Part shown: positions 8,241 through 18,379 of the stretch, in pieces
Position numbering within the stretch: the stretch's first letter is position 1
How the letters are laid out: each line of letters opens with the position of its first letter
Source of the DNA: Soehngenia longivitae
GTDB lineage: Bacteria; Bacillota; Clostridia; Tissierellales; Tissierellaceae
Direction: 5' to 3'
Assembly (NCBI RefSeq): GCF_004684055.1
Contig: NZ_SRIB01000002.1
Location: forward strand, 62,001-126,000
DNA: 64,000 nucleotides
Program-made: the position numbers and the translations under genes
The notes under the pieces: model-generated
What the model saw: only the letters and a program-made list of their open reading frames with translations
Told to the model about the DNA's origin: nothing
Database searches by the model: none

Positions 8241-9974
8241 ATGATAAAACTTTTTAAAAATTTAAAGTCTTATTGGAAAAATATAGTTGGAGTGCTTACT
8301 TTTACGATGATTGGAGTATTGTGCGAACTATTTTTACCAAGACTTATGGGAAACATAGTAGACAATGGAGTTGTAAATGGCGATATAAACTACATTTTAA
8401 AGACTGGGTTACAAATGATCATATTTGCAATCGTTGGAACTAGTTCAATGATTGTATCGGCGTATCTTTCTTCAAAGACTGCTACAGGATTTGGTAGGGA
8501 CTTAAGGAGAATGGTATTTACAAAAGTAGAAGGATATTCATTAAACGAAATGGAAAAGCTAGGGACTTCTTCTTTGATAACAAGAACCACAAACGACATA
8601 AATCAAATACAGCAAGTAGCAATTATGTCATTGCGAATGATGGTGAGAGCCCCTTTGATGTTAATAGGGGGCTTTGTAATGGCTTTTTCGACTAATTCTA
8701 CTTTATCGAGGGTTCTTCTAATATCAGGGCCACTATTATTGATAGTAATTGCAACGATAGGGAGAGTAGCATTTCCTTTTTTCAAAAAGATTCAAGAAAA
8801 AATAGATAAGATAAACAAGGTAATGAGAGAAGAGTTATCAGGCATTAGAGTAATAAGGGCTTTTAATAAAGTTGACTTTGAAAAAAAGAGATTTGAAAAA
8901 GCAAATAAAGATTTGACAGAGACATTTTTAAAAGTCACTAGAATTATGACTTTGGTTATGCCTTTGATAATGATCATACTAAATTTTACAAATGTTGCAG
9001 TAATTTGGTTTGGAAGCAATTTAATAAGTACAAACAACATGGAAGTTGGACAATTGATGGCATTTATTCAATATGTAATGCAGATTATGTTTTCTTTGAT
9101 AATGGTATCAGTTATATTTATAATGATTCCAAGAGCAAGCGCTTCAGCAACTAGAATAAATGAAGTCTTAGAATTACAATCAGATATAGTAGATGGAGTG
9201 GAGAAATTACCTGAAAACAAAGAAGGAGATATATTAGAATTAAAAGATGTAACGTTTAACTACTTTGATTCAGAAACACCAGCGGTGAAAGACATTAGCT
9301 TTAAAGTAAAAAAAGGACAAACAACTGCCATCATAGGTGGAACTGGTAGTGGAAAATCAACTATTTTAAATTTGATCATGAGATTTTTTGAGCCTACAAG
9401 TGGAGAAATACTGTTAAACGGCAAAAATATAAAAAATATTTCTCAGGATGAGTTGAGAAAACACTTTTCATTAATCCCTCAAAAAACTGTCCTGTTTACA
9501 GGGACAATAAGGGATAACATAAAGATGGGGAAAGAAGACGCGACAGATGAAGAGATAATTGAAGCTCTAAAAATAGCACAAGCTTATGATTTTGTTCAAA
9601 AAAATAAAGAAGGATTAGATTATATATTATCTCAAGGAGGAAAGAACCTCTCAGGTGGGCAAAAACAAAGGTTATCAATAGCTAGGGCAATAGTTAGAAG
9701 ACCTGATTTTTATCTGTTTGACGACAGCTTTTCTGCCCTTGACTTTAAAACAGATAAAATACTAAGGGAAGAACTAAAAAAAGTTACACAAAATTCAGGA
9801 GTATTAATAGTAGCACAAAGAATTTCAACTATCATGGACGCTGAAACAATTGTAGTATTAGATGACGGAGAAATAGTAGGAATGGGAAATCATAAAGAAT
9901 TGTTAAAATCTTGTGAAGTTTATAGGGAAATAGCTCAATCTCAGCTCGGTGAGGAGGCATTAAAAGATGAGTGA
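8241..9974 (+). CDS. heterodimeric ABC exporter, subunit with degenerate ATPase site
   Basis: The 577-residue half-transporter has an N-terminal six-helix membrane domain (about 15-300) and a C-terminal nucleotide-binding domain. Walker A is GGTGSGKST and the signature is the canonical LSGGQ. The Walker B end reads LFDDSFSALD, with Asp where the catalytic Glu belongs, and the switch residue is Gln (IVAQR) instead of His. This is the non-catalytic partner pattern known from LmrCD, BmrCD and TM287/288 multidrug exporters. The gene overlaps its partner by 8 bp. Ribosome site AAGGAGAG. Multidrug or lipid-like substrate export is inferred from the family. Confidence 0.92.
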   Translation: MIKLFKNLKSYWKNIVGVLTFTMIGVLCELFLPRLMGNIVDNGVVNGDINYILKTGLQMIIFAIVGTSSMIVSAYLSSKTATGFGRDLRRMVFTKVEGYSLNEMEKLGTSSLITRTTNDINQIQQVAIMSLRMMVRAPLMLIGGFVMAFSTNSTLSRVLLISGPLLLIVIATIGRVAFPFFKKIQEKIDKINKVMREELSGIRVIRAFNKVDFEKKRFEKANKDLTETFLKVTRIMTLVMPLIMIILNFTNVAVIWFGSNLISTNNMEVGQLMAFIQYVMQIMFSLIMVSVIFIMIPRASASATRINEVLELQSDIVDGVEKLPENKEGDILELKDVTFNYFDSETPAVKDISFKVKKGQTTAIIGGTGSGKSTILNLIMRFFEPTSGEILLNGKNIKNISQDELRKHFSLIPQKTVLFTGTIRDNIKMGKEDATDEEIIEALKIAQAYDFVQKNKEGLDYILSQGGKNLSGGQKQRLSIARAIVRRPDFYLFDDSFSALDFKTDKILREELKKVTQNSGVLIVAQRISTIMDAETIVVLDDGEIVGMGNHKELLKSCEVYREIAQSQLGEEALKDE

Positions 9975-11823
9975 AGAAAATAAAGATTTAGAGAAGAAAA
10001 GAAAAGCTAAGAGAGTAAATAATCAACAAGGAGGTAGAGGGCAAGGAGGAAGGTTTGCAACTTTAGAAAAGCCAAAAGATTTTTCAGGAAGTGTAAGAAG
10101 ACTAGCTGGATATTTGAAACCATATAGGGTTAGGATGGCTATTGTCATTTTTATGGCTATTGGAGCTACAATTTTTACCGTCATAAGTCCAATAATAATA
10201 GGGCAAATAACAACTTCATTGTATAACTCTATAACCACAAATACCCCAATTGACTTTAATTTTATTAAAAACACCATATTTTTATTAATAGGTATTTATT
10301 TGGTAGCAGCTTCCTTTAGTTATTTGCAACAATTTTTAATGGCTAGTGTGTCACAAAGATTAGGGTATGATTTAAGGAAACAAGCAAACGACAAAATACA
10401 CAAATTGCCATTAAAGTATTTTGATTCAAAGACAGTGGGAGAAATTTTAAGTAGGGTCACAAACGACATCGATACAATTATTTCAACTATGCAACAATCA
10501 GTAACACAACTGATAACATCTGCACTGACATTCATAGGCATATTTGTGATGATGCTTATAATCAGTCCAACGCTCACACTGATTACACTAGTTACAATTC
10601 CATTGAGCATATTGATTACAAGAAATATTGCGAAGAGATCTCAAGTTTATTTTTCAAAACAGGCAAATGCATTAGGAGAATTAAATGGGCATGTTGAAGA
10701 AACTTACACTGGGCATGTAACGGTTAAAGCTTACAGCAGAGAAAATCAGTTTATTGAAGAATTCAATGAAATAAACGATAGACTGTATAGTCATGCGTGG
10801 AAAGCACAATTTGTATCTGGGATAATAATGCCTCTTATGTCACTTGTCAATAATATTGGGTACGTATTTGTAGCTGTAGTTGGTGGGATATTTGTGCTAA
10901 GAGGGAACATAACCATAGGATCGGTACAAGCTTTCATGCAATATACAAGGCAATTTACTCAGCCTATAGTACAGACTGCAGAGATCATTAACATTCTTCA
11001 GTCAACTGTAGCCTCTGCTGAAAGGGTATTCGAATTATTGGATGAAGACGAAGAATACGATGAAAGCAATAAAGTATTGAAATTAGAAAGGCCTAGAGGA
11101 GAAGTTGAATTTAAAAATGTTACATTTGGTTATACTAAAGAAAAACCTTTGATAAAAGACATGAATCTATATGCATCTCCTGGTGAAACAGTGGCAATTG
11201 TTGGACCGACAGGTGCTGGCAAGACAACCATTGTAAATTTACTCATGAGGTTTTACGAAATTGATGATGGAGAAATTCTCATAGATGGAGTAAACACAAA
11301 AGATTTAAAAAGAGAAGATGTAAGAAAGCTCTTTGGAATGGTATTGCAAGATACGTGGTTATTTAATGGGACAATCAAAGAAAACATAGCATATGGTAAA
11401 GAAAATGCAACAGATGAAGAGATAATGAAAGCTGCTAAATTAGCTCAAGCAGATCACTTCATAAGGACACTTCCAAAAGGATATGACACTGTATTAAATG
11501 AAGAAGCATCTAATATATCGCAAGGGCAAAAGCAACTTTTAACTATCGCAAGAGCAATATTAGCAAATCCAACAATTTTGATATTGGATGAGGCTACCTC
11601 AAGTGTTGATACAAGAACTGAAATATTAATTCAAAAAGGCATGGATGTATTGATGAAAGGAAGAACTAGTTTTGTAATAGCTCATAGGCTTTCGACAATA
11701 AAAAATGCTGACATGATACTTGTTATGAATAACGGGCAAATAATCGAGCAAGGGACACATGAAGAACTAATGAAACTCAATGGGTTCTATGCTGATCTTT
11801 ACAATAGTCAGTTTGCTGCATAA
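9967..11823 (+). CDS. heterodimeric ABC exporter, subunit with intact Walker B
   Basis: This 618-residue partner begins with a charged Gly/Arg-rich cytoplasmic tail (about 1-45), then a six-helix membrane domain and a nucleotide-binding domain. Walker A is GPTGAGKTT, Walker B ends in LDEATSSVD with the catalytic Glu, and the switch His is present (VIAHR). Its signature is altered to ISQGQ. Combined with the upstream subunit, one composite site is fully canonical (this Walker A/B plus the other's LSGGQ) and the other is degenerate on both faces. Overlap of 8 bp indicates coupled translation. A strong terminator follows. Confidence 0.93.
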   Translation: MSEENKDLEKKRKAKRVNNQQGGRGQGGRFATLEKPKDFSGSVRRLAGYLKPYRVRMAIVIFMAIGATIFTVISPIIIGQITTSLYNSITTNTPIDFNFIKNTIFLLIGIYLVAASFSYLQQFLMASVSQRLGYDLRKQANDKIHKLPLKYFDSKTVGEILSRVTNDIDTIISTMQQSVTQLITSALTFIGIFVMMLIISPTLTLITLVTIPLSILITRNIAKRSQVYFSKQANALGELNGHVEETYTGHVTVKAYSRENQFIEEFNEINDRLYSHAWKAQFVSGIIMPLMSLVNNIGYVFVAVVGGIFVLRGNITIGSVQAFMQYTRQFTQPIVQTAEIINILQSTVASAERVFELLDEDEEYDESNKVLKLERPRGEVEFKNVTFGYTKEKPLIKDMNLYASPGETVAIVGPTGAGKTTIVNLLMRFYEIDDGEILIDGVNTKDLKREDVRKLFGMVLQDTWLFNGTIKENIAYGKENATDEEIMKAAKLAQADHFIRTLPKGYDTVLNEEASNISQGQKQLLTIARAILANPTILILDEATSSVDTRTEILIQKGMDVLMKGRTSFVIAHRLSTIKNADMILVMNNGQIIEQGTHEELMKLNGFYADLYNSQFAA

Positions 11824-11831
11824 TTAAAAAG

Positions 11832-11860
11832 AAAAGCCTCAGGTTAAACCTGAGGCTTTT
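11832..11860. terminator. bidirectional terminator between exporter and chrA
   Basis: Perfect 12 bp stem (11832-11843 with 11849-11860), 5-base loop, with A-tract and T-tract ends so that it can serve both converging genes. The chrA stop codon overlaps its last bases. Confidence 0.9.
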
Positions 11861-12971
11861 AAAGAATTGTTAGTATATAGTTTACTACTCCACCTAAAAC
11901 TATCAATATTGCAGTGTTGACTTTAAACCTAGTCATCAACATCAAGCTTAGTGAAAAGATTATTACAGTGGTTAGGTTAAATAAAGAAGCTATTCCAAGA
12001 TTTATGCTTACAAAAGCCATCATCACTAAAGAAGCGATATTTACTCCATCCAGTAAACTTGAAAAATACACTGAACTTCTTAGCTTTTGAATATGTGGTT
12101 TTATTAGATAAACCACTACAAACGCAGGTAAGAAGATTCCTATAGTAGCTAATATCGCACCTGGGAAACTTCCCAGCAGATAACCTATGAAAGTAGCTGT
12201 CGTAAAAACAGGGCCTGGAGTAAACTGTCCGACAGAGATAGCATCAAGCAGTTGTGTCATTGTGAGAAGCCCTCTTTTTTCAATAAACTCTGACTCTAAA
12301 AAAGCTAACAATACATAGCCGCTTCCATATAAGAAGGCACCAATTTTTAAGAATACTAAAAATATCATTGGCAGAGAAATGCTAAACAATTTACTCTTTA
12401 GCTTATCTCTATTGTCAAAAATCATCATGATTACACCTATAGATATGATAAGCCCAATTTCTGTTAAACCCACATAGTAAAGAATTGCTGCTAATAGTGC
12501 AAATATTATCTTCTTTTTAGAGTCTATCACTGTCTTAAATAGTCTAAAAAGAGCATTTAATATTATTGCCATGATAACAGGCTTTATTCCATCTAGTATT
12601 GCTCCAACTTCGGGGAGAGCACCGTAGTTGACGTAAAAAACTGCAAACAACAATACTATGAGCATTGCAGGAAGGATAAAAGAAACTCCCGCATTTATTA
12701 GACCTAAAACGCCTCCGTAATCATAACCTACCATTATGACCATTTCTGTTGAATTTGGACCTGGTATTAAATTTGTTGCTCCAAAAAAATCCATAAACTT
12801 ATCTCTATCAAGCCACTTCTTTTTAGTCACAGCTTCTTCTTCCAGCATTGCTATATGTGCTGCTGGTCCTCCAAAAGCTAAAAAACCTAATTTGAGAAAT
12901 GTTCTAGTTATTTCTAGCTGTCTATTACTCCTCTCTTGTTTTGGTAAAAGCTTATATTCTTTGTTATCCAT
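11859..12971 (-). CDS. chrA: chromate-transport (CHR) family membrane protein
   Basis: The 370-residue protein is a two-domain, long-chain CHR member. Each half starts with a related segment: FLKLGFLAFGGPAAHIAMLEEE in the first, and a FLKIGAFLYGSGYVLLAFLESE-type segment in the second, each followed by a GPG motif (IPGPNST and FTPGPVFT). Some members export chromate by proton antiport. In anaerobes without chromate exposure the true substrate may be another oxyanion. GAGGTG lies 6 bp before the ATG. There is no obvious partner gene. Confidence 0.9.
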   Translation of the reverse strand: MDNKEYKLLPKQERSNRQLEITRTFLKLGFLAFGGPAAHIAMLEEEAVTKKKWLDRDKFMDFFGATNLIPGPNSTEMVIMVGYDYGGVLGLINAGVSFILPAMLIVLLFAVFYVNYGALPEVGAILDGIKPVIMAIILNALFRLFKTVIDSKKKIIFALLAAILYYVGLTEIGLIISIGVIMMIFDNRDKLKSKLFSISLPMIFLVFLKIGAFLYGSGYVLLAFLESEFIEKRGLLTMTQLLDAISVGQFTPGPVFTTATFIGYLLGSFPGAILATIGIFLPAFVVVYLIKPHIQKLRSSVYFSSLLDGVNIASLVMMAFVSINLGIASLFNLTTVIIFSLSLMLMTRFKVNTAILIVLGGVVNYILTIL

Positions 12972-13052
12972 ATATTCACCTCAATCAATATATACCAATT
13001 TTATATAAAATAATGCAAAAAAATTTATAAAATACATGTTAAATTTAGTTTT

Positions 13053-13066
13053 GTAACAAATGTTAC
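13053..13066. promoter_or_regulatory. CRP/FNR-type palindrome upstream of hcp
   Basis: A perfect 5-4-5 dyad, GTAAC AAAT GTTAC, is centred at 13059.5. A TATCAT at 13089-13094 is a plausible -10 element. If transcription starts near 13101, the dyad is centred near -41.5, the class II activator position. Regulators of the CRP/FNR family (HcpR-like) are known to control hcp in anaerobes; no such gene is in this window. Confidence 0.55.
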
Positions 13067-13117
13067 TTAAGAAAATCCAATTTAAAGGTATCATATATAT
13101 CAAATGGGAGGGATATT

Positions 13118-14767
13118 ATGGATATGTTTTGTTTTCAATGTCAAGAGACATCAAAAGGTACAGGTTGCACAAGGGTAGGAGTTTGTGGAAAAACAAGTGA
13201 GGTTGCAAATCTTCAAGACCTTATGATATATGCATTAAAAGGTATTTCACAACTGGCTACTAAGGCTGATGAGATAGGGTTAGAAATTGAAGGATTGGAT
13301 AGATTTATAGTTGATGGATTATTTATGACTATCACCAATGCTAATTTTGACCGAGAAAGATTCTTAGAAAAAATAAGAGAAGCTCTTGTCAAAAGAGAAG
13401 AAATAGAGAAAATTCTTTTAGAAAAGAACGTTGATTTAAGTAATTTATCAGATTATGCAAGCTTTAGAGTAAATACAGATGATGACATAATATACAAATC
13501 AAACTCTGAAGAAGTAGGTGTATTAAGTACCAAAGATGAAGACATAAGATCTCTAAGGGAGCTAATAACCTATGGAGTTAAAGGTATGGCTGCGTATTAT
13601 GAGCATGCACACAATTTAGGTTTTGAAAATAAAGAAATACCTAAATTCATGAGAAAAGCTTTGAGCATGATCACAGATGATAGTTTAACAGTTGATGAGT
13701 TAGTAAAACTCACATTAGAAACTGGTGAACACGGAGTCAAGGCTATGGCTTTGTTAGACGAGGCTAATACAACTACTTATGGAAACCCTGAAATAACCGA
13801 AGTGAATATTGGTGTAAGAAACAACCCAGCGATCCTTGTATCAGGGCATGACTTAAAAGATCTTGAAGAATTGCTGATACAGACTCAAGGCACTGGTGTG
13901 GATGTTTATACTCATAGTGAAATGCTACCAGCAAACTATTACCCAGCATTTAAAAAGTATGATAATTTTGTTGGGAACTATGGAAATGCATGGTGGAAAC
14001 AAAATGAAGAGTTTGAGAAATTCAATGGAGCAATATTATTTACCACAAATTGTATTATACCACCTAAAGAGTCGTATAAAGACAGAGTATACACGACAGG
14101 TAGCTCCGGATACCCAGGATTCAAACACATTCCTGATAGGAAAGGTGATAATCCTAAAGATTTCAGTGAAATAATTGAACACGCCAAAAGACTTCCTGTA
14201 CCAACAGAAATAGAAACAGGGAAAATAGTTGGAGGTTTTGCACATGCACAAGTATTCGCTCTAGCAGATAAGATTGTAGAAGCAGTTAAAAATGGAGATA
14301 TAAAGAAATTCTTCGTTATGGCAGGTTGTGATGGCAGGATGAAGAGCAGAAATTATTACACTGAATTTGCACAAGCTTTACCAAAAGATACAGTTATACT
14401 CACTGCAGGATGTGCTAAATACAGATACAATAAATTAAACTTAGGAGATATAAATGGGATACCAAGAGTTTTAGATGCAGGGCAATGTAATGACAGCTAT
14501 TCACTTGCTTTGATAGCTTTGAAGCTAAAAGAAATCTTTGAACTAAACGACATAAACGAACTACCTATAGCATATAATATCGCTTGGTATGAACAAAAAG
14601 CTGTAATAGTGTTACTTTCACTATTGAGCCTAGGTGTAAAAAATATTCATTTAGGACCTACACTTCCAGCTTTCTTATCTCCGAATGTAGCAAAAGTATT
14701 AGTAGATAATTTTGGAATTGGAACTATAAAAGATGTAGAAAGCGATATTGAATATTTCTTAGCATAG
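13118..14767 (+). CDS. hcp: hybrid cluster protein (hydroxylamine reductase)
   Basis: The 549-residue protein starts with four cysteines (Cys5, 8, 17, 23; spacing C-x2-C-x8-C-x5-C), which marks the class I Hcp type of strict anaerobes that binds a [4Fe-4S] cluster. Hybrid-cluster ligand regions are visible: [44 protein letters not shown] and YEQKA. Hcp reduces hydroxylamine in vitro and acts as an NO reductase or S-nitrosylase in vivo, in response to nitrosative stress. The ATG follows GGGAGGG. It stands alone between a palindromic operator and a strong terminator. Confidence 0.97.
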   Translation: MDMFCFQCQETSKGTGCTRVGVCGKTSEVANLQDLMIYALKGISQLATKADEIGLEIEGLDRFIVDGLFMTITNANFDRERFLEKIREALVKREEIEKILLEKNVDLSNLSDYASFRVNTDDDIIYKSNSEEVGVLSTKDEDIRSLRELITYGVKGMAAYYEHAHNLGFENKEIPKFMRKALSMITDDSLTVDELVKLTLETGEHGVKAMALLDEANTTTYGNPEITEVNIGVRNNPAILVSGHDLKDLEELLIQTQGTGVDVYTHSEMLPANYYPAFKKYDNFVGNYGNAWWKQNEEFEKFNGAILFTTNCIIPPKESYKDRVYTTGSSGYPGFKHIPDRKGDNPKDFSEIIEHAKRLPVPTEIETGKIVGGFAHAQVFALADKIVEAVKNGDIKKFFVMAGCDGRMKSRNYYTEFAQALPKDTVILTAGCAKYRYNKLNLGDINGIPRVLDAGQCNDSYSLALIALKLKEIFELNDINELPIAYNIAWYEQKAVIVLLSLLSLGVKNIHLGPTLPAFLSPNVAKVLVDNFGIGTIKDVESDIEYFLA

Positions 14768-14771
14768 ACAC

Positions 14772-14800
14772 AAAAAACCGATTGATCAATCGGTTTTTTT
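14772..14800 (+). terminator. intrinsic terminator after hcp
   Basis: Perfect 12 bp stem (14772-14783 with 14788-14799), GATC loop, ending in seven T. It begins 5 bp after the hcp stop. Confidence 0.93.
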
Positions 14801-14861
14801 GTTTATCATCCTATAATTAGGGAATATATAAGATGCACTTAAAATTAAAGGAGGTATGACA

Positions 14862-17072
14862 ATGTATAGAAGTAAAAAATTAGTTGCATTCTTATCGGCA
14901 ATAGCTCTTGTATTAACTATTTTTTCATTTCCAATTAGCTCAAATGCTGCAGGGGAAACCATAAAGATCACAGTTTTAGGGACTACTGATTTACATGCAA
15001 ACATTTACAACTATTCTTATGAAGATGGCAAAGAAGTAGACAACTTAGGAATGACAAAAGTTTATTCTGTAGTAAAAGAAGTAAGAGAAGAAAATCCAAA
15101 TACTTTACTTATCGACAATGGCGATACTATTCAAGGGACAATCTTATCTGACGACTTATATAACAACGATTTAAGCCTAAAAAATCCTGTTATAGATGTA
15201 ATGAATTTCATGGGGTATGATGCAATGGTTTTAGGCAATCACGAGTTTAATTTTGGAATAGAATTGATTGACAAGATCAAAGAAGAGGCGGAATTTCCGA
15301 TTTTAGCTGCGAATGTTACAAATAAATCTAATTCTTCTAACTTTGCAACTCCTTATATAATAAAAGAAGTTAATGGAGTAAAAATAGGCATACTTGGTTT
15401 TACCAACCCAAATATTCCAAAGTGGGACGGACCTAAAGTAACTAATTTAGAGTTTACAAAACCAGTTGATACAGCTGGAAAATACATTGAAGAGATGAAA
15501 CAGCAAGGTGTTGACATCATAATAGTTTCAACTCATACTGGTTTAGAAGAAGAATACGCTTCAACTGGTGATGGAGCTATGGAATTAATAGAAAAATACC
15601 CAGACATAGATGCTGTTTTAACAGGACATGCTCATGTTACACAAAACACAGTCATAAACGATACTTTAGTAGGAGCTGCTAAAAATGCAGGTGCTGAAGT
15701 TGTTAGATTTGATTTCGAAGTAAAAGAAGAAAATGGTGAGTTTACAATAGTTGACAAGAAAGTCGATGTAATAAGTGTAAAAGACTATCAAGCAGATGAA
15801 GATTTAATAAACTATGCTAAACCTTATCATGAAAGAACATTGGAATTTTTGAAAGAAGTCATTGGGACAGTAACAGAAGACTTCGCACCACCATCAGAAA
15901 TTCCTGGAATACCTGAAGCTCAAATAAGAGATACTGCAGTTATTGACTTAATAAACAATGTTCAATTGGAGGCTACAGGAGCTGATATTGCAGCTGCTGC
16001 ATTGTTTAGCCAAAATTCTAATTTAAGGAAAGGCGATGTAACCTACGCAAATATATTTGAGATATATAAGTATCCAAACACATTAGTAGGAATAGAAATC
16101 ACAGGAAAAGAACTCAAAGACTACATGGAATGGTCAGCTTCTTATTACAATACATTCAAACCTGGAGATATCAATATAAGTTTTAACCCAAATATAAGAG
16201 GCTACAATTATGATATGTTCCAAGGAGTTGACTATAAGATTGATATAACTAAACCAGTAGGAGAAAGAATAATTGACATTACATTCAATGGGAAACCAGT
16301 GAAAGATACAGATACATTTAAATTAGCAATAAATAATTACAGATATGGCGGTCTAAAAAGCATGGGAATCATAAGCGGTGAGCCATACTTTGAATCAGAT
16401 CCAAAATCATTGAGAAGCTATATAGCAGACTATATAAGAGAAAATTCACCATTAGAACCTCAAGTAGATAACAATTGGGAAATTGTAGGAGCTGATTTAA
16501 GTCATCCTCTAAGACCATATCTAATTGAAGAAATAAAAGCAGGCAGATTATCATTGCCAGTATCAGAAGATGGGAGAAGTTTTAACTCTGCAGCAATAAA
16601 TGCTGATGATATGATTAAACAAGGCTTAATACCTGATGAAGTGTTAAAAGAATATGGAATAGAAGTAGAACCATATGAGCCAGAAGAACCACAACAGCCA
16701 ACAGAGCCAGAAGAACCTCAACAACCAACAGAACCAGAAGAACCTCAACAACCTGAAAATGAGATCTATATAGTTAAATCAGGGGACACTCTTTACAAAA
16801 TAGGACAAAAAACAGGAGTGGATTGGAAGAAGATAGCTGAATTAAACGAACTATCAAATCCAAACCTAATCTATCCAAATCAAGAGTTACTGATACCAAC
16901 TACATCTGATGAAAATGAATCAACTGAAATTATTTACACTGTTAAATCAGGGGATACACTTTCAGAAATAGCTCTTAAATATGGAGTAGACTGGAAAGAC
17001 TTAGCAGAAGATAATAAACTAGCAAATCCAAATTTAATTTATCCTAATCAAAAGATTATAATAAAAAAATAA
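14862..17072 (+). CDS. secreted 5'-nucleotidase/metallophosphoesterase with two LysM domains
   Basis: The 736-residue protein has a signal peptide (about 1-29, cleavage after SSNA), a calcineurin-like metallophosphatase domain with TTDLHAN, DNGDT, GNHEFNFG, STHTG and GHAHV metal ligands, then the 5'-nucleotidase C-terminal domain (about 340-580). A Pro/Glu/Gln linker of three EPEEPQQPT units (from about residue 606) leads to two LysM repeats, each containing VKSGDTL and NPNLIYPNQ. It would dephosphorylate extracellular nucleotides while bound to peptidoglycan. I choose ATG 14862 because AGGAGG lies 7 bp upstream; the earlier ATG at 14856 is only 1 bp from it. Confidence 0.92.
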   Translation: MYRSKKLVAFLSAIALVLTIFSFPISSNAAGETIKITVLGTTDLHANIYNYSYEDGKEVDNLGMTKVYSVVKEVREENPNTLLIDNGDTIQGTILSDDLYNNDLSLKNPVIDVMNFMGYDAMVLGNHEFNFGIELIDKIKEEAEFPILAANVTNKSNSSNFATPYIIKEVNGVKIGILGFTNPNIPKWDGPKVTNLEFTKPVDTAGKYIEEMKQQGVDIIIVSTHTGLEEEYASTGDGAMELIEKYPDIDAVLTGHAHVTQNTVINDTLVGAAKNAGAEVVRFDFEVKEENGEFTIVDKKVDVISVKDYQADEDLINYAKPYHERTLEFLKEVIGTVTEDFAPPSEIPGIPEAQIRDTAVIDLINNVQLEATGADIAAAALFSQNSNLRKGDVTYANIFEIYKYPNTLVGIEITGKELKDYMEWSASYYNTFKPGDINISFNPNIRGYNYDMFQGVDYKIDITKPVGERIIDITFNGKPVKDTDTFKLAINNYRYGGLKSMGIISGEPYFESDPKSLRSYIADYIRENSPLEPQVDNNWEIVGADLSHPLRPYLIEEIKAGRLSLPVSEDGRSFNSAAINADDMIKQGLIPDEVLKEYGIEVEPYEPEEPQQPTEPEEPQQPTEPEEPQQPENEIYIVKSGDTLYKIGQKTGVDWKKIAELNELSNPNLIYPNQELLIPTTSDENESTEIIYTVKSGDTLSEIALKYGVDWKDLAEDNKLANPNLIYPNQKIIIKK
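16677..16757 (+). repeat. three 27-bp tandem repeats coding a Pro/Glu linker
   Basis: Units at 16677-16703, 16704-16730 and 16731-16757 each encode EPEEPQQPT or a close variant and differ by only a few silent or end changes. They form a spacer between the catalytic part and the cell-wall LysM modules and are prone to length change by slippage. Confidence 0.85.
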
Positions 17073-17103
17073 TCACTAAAAAGTCTATAAAATGTTATAA
17101 TGA

Positions 17104-17140
17104 ACAATATAAAACCCCTTCTTAAGGGGTTTTATATTGT
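17104..17140 (+). terminator. intrinsic terminator after the nucleotidase
   Basis: Perfect 17 bp stem (17104-17120 with 17124-17140) with a CTT loop. The CCCC/GGGG core is followed by TTTT inside the stem. The flanking AT pairs make it a likely bidirectional stop. Confidence 0.88.
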
Positions 17141-17189
17141 TATATATGGGTATATACATTAGATAAATTAATTATAGGAGGCAAATAAA

Positions 17190-18377
17190 TTGACAGATTG
17201 GCTTTTAAAAAAAGTGTTAAATGATAATACTAACTTTCAAGACCCGATAATAAGGCAAAGGGTTGGTTATTTAGCTGGAGTAGTGGGAGTTATTGTAAAT
17301 GTTATTTTATCTGTTATTAAAATAATCATTGGTTTACTCATATCATCTATTAGTGTGCTTGCTGATGGTGTAAACAATCTTTCGGATTCGGCATCATCTA
17401 TCACAACTTTAATAGGCTTTAAAATATCAAATTCCCCCGCCGACAAAGAACATCCTTATGGTCATGGTAGAGTAGAATACATAGCAGCATTGATTGTTTC
17501 ATTTATGGTAATTTTAGTAGGATTGCAATTTACAACATCTTCAATTGACAGGATTAGAAATCCTAAACCAGTTGATTTTGAAATCATTTCATTTAGTATT
17601 CTTATAATATCAATACTTTCAAAGGTATGGCTAGCTATATTTAATAGGAAATTAAGTGAAAAAATTAACTCAACAGGTTTAAAAGCAACAGCTACAGACG
17701 CATTTGGGGATGTACTCATAACAAGTGTAGTTGTGCTGTCAATTGCGCTATCGCAAGTGACTACTTTTCCAATTGATGGTATTGTAGGGTTAATTGTTTC
17801 TTTCTTTATCATTTACCAAGGGATAGGGCTTATAAAATACACAATAGGGCCTTTAATAGGACAGGCACCATCTCGTGAAATGGTTCAAAATATTTATGAA
17901 GACTTAAAAAAATACGACTATATAACTGGAGCACACGATCTATTGATACACTCTTATGGAGAAGGCAAATACATGGGCACTGTAGACGTTGAATTTCCAG
18001 CAGATATTGACGTAATAACAATACACAATGTAATTGACAAAGCAGAAAAAGAGTTGGGAGAAAAATACAATATTTCTCTAGTCATTCACATGGATCCACT
18101 TGAAAAAGAGACTAAAGAGAGATATGAGCTTAGGAGAAGTGTAAAAGATATAATTAAAAAAGACGAAAGAGTTGAATCCATGCACGACTTTAGAGTTTTA
18201 GAAGACGAACATGGTGAATACATTGAACTTCACGTAGTTATAAATGGAGAGAAGATTGACAAAGAAGAAATAAATGAAAAAATAAAGCAGGAAATAGAGC
18301 AAAGAATAGAATCTATATCAAATGGGCTAAGAGTAAAAGTAATAATAGATATTGACTTTGATGGAACGAGGGGATAA
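17190..18377 (+). CDS. cation diffusion facilitator (CDF) metal exporter
   Basis: The 395-residue protein has about six membrane helices with the CDF metal-site signatures LADGVNNLSDS and HPYGHGRVEY, plus the second Asp motif TATDAFGDV. A cytosolic domain of about 180 residues follows, longer than usual, with HSYGEGKYMG and two ferredoxin-like halves. It would export Zn, Mn, Fe or Co by proton antiport; the metal cannot be read from sequence. The start is TTG 17190, with AGGAGG 8 bp upstream. Only 2 bp separate it from the next gene, so it is the first gene of an operon with the ligase pair. Confidence 0.9.
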   Translation: MTDWLLKKVLNDNTNFQDPIIRQRVGYLAGVVGVIVNVILSVIKIIIGLLISSISVLADGVNNLSDSASSITTLIGFKISNSPADKEHPYGHGRVEYIAALIVSFMVILVGLQFTTSSIDRIRNPKPVDFEIISFSILIISILSKVWLAIFNRKLSEKINSTGLKATATDAFGDVLITSVVVLSIALSQVTTFPIDGIVGLIVSFFIIYQGIGLIKYTIGPLIGQAPSREMVQNIYEDLKKYDYITGAHDLLIHSYGEGKYMGTVDVEFPADIDVITIHNVIDKAEKELGEKYNISLVIHMDPLEKETKERYELRRSVKDIIKKDERVESMHDFRVLEDEHGEYIELHVVINGEKIDKEEINEKIKQEIEQRIESISNGLRVKVIIDIDFDGTRG

Positions 18378-18379
18378 GT

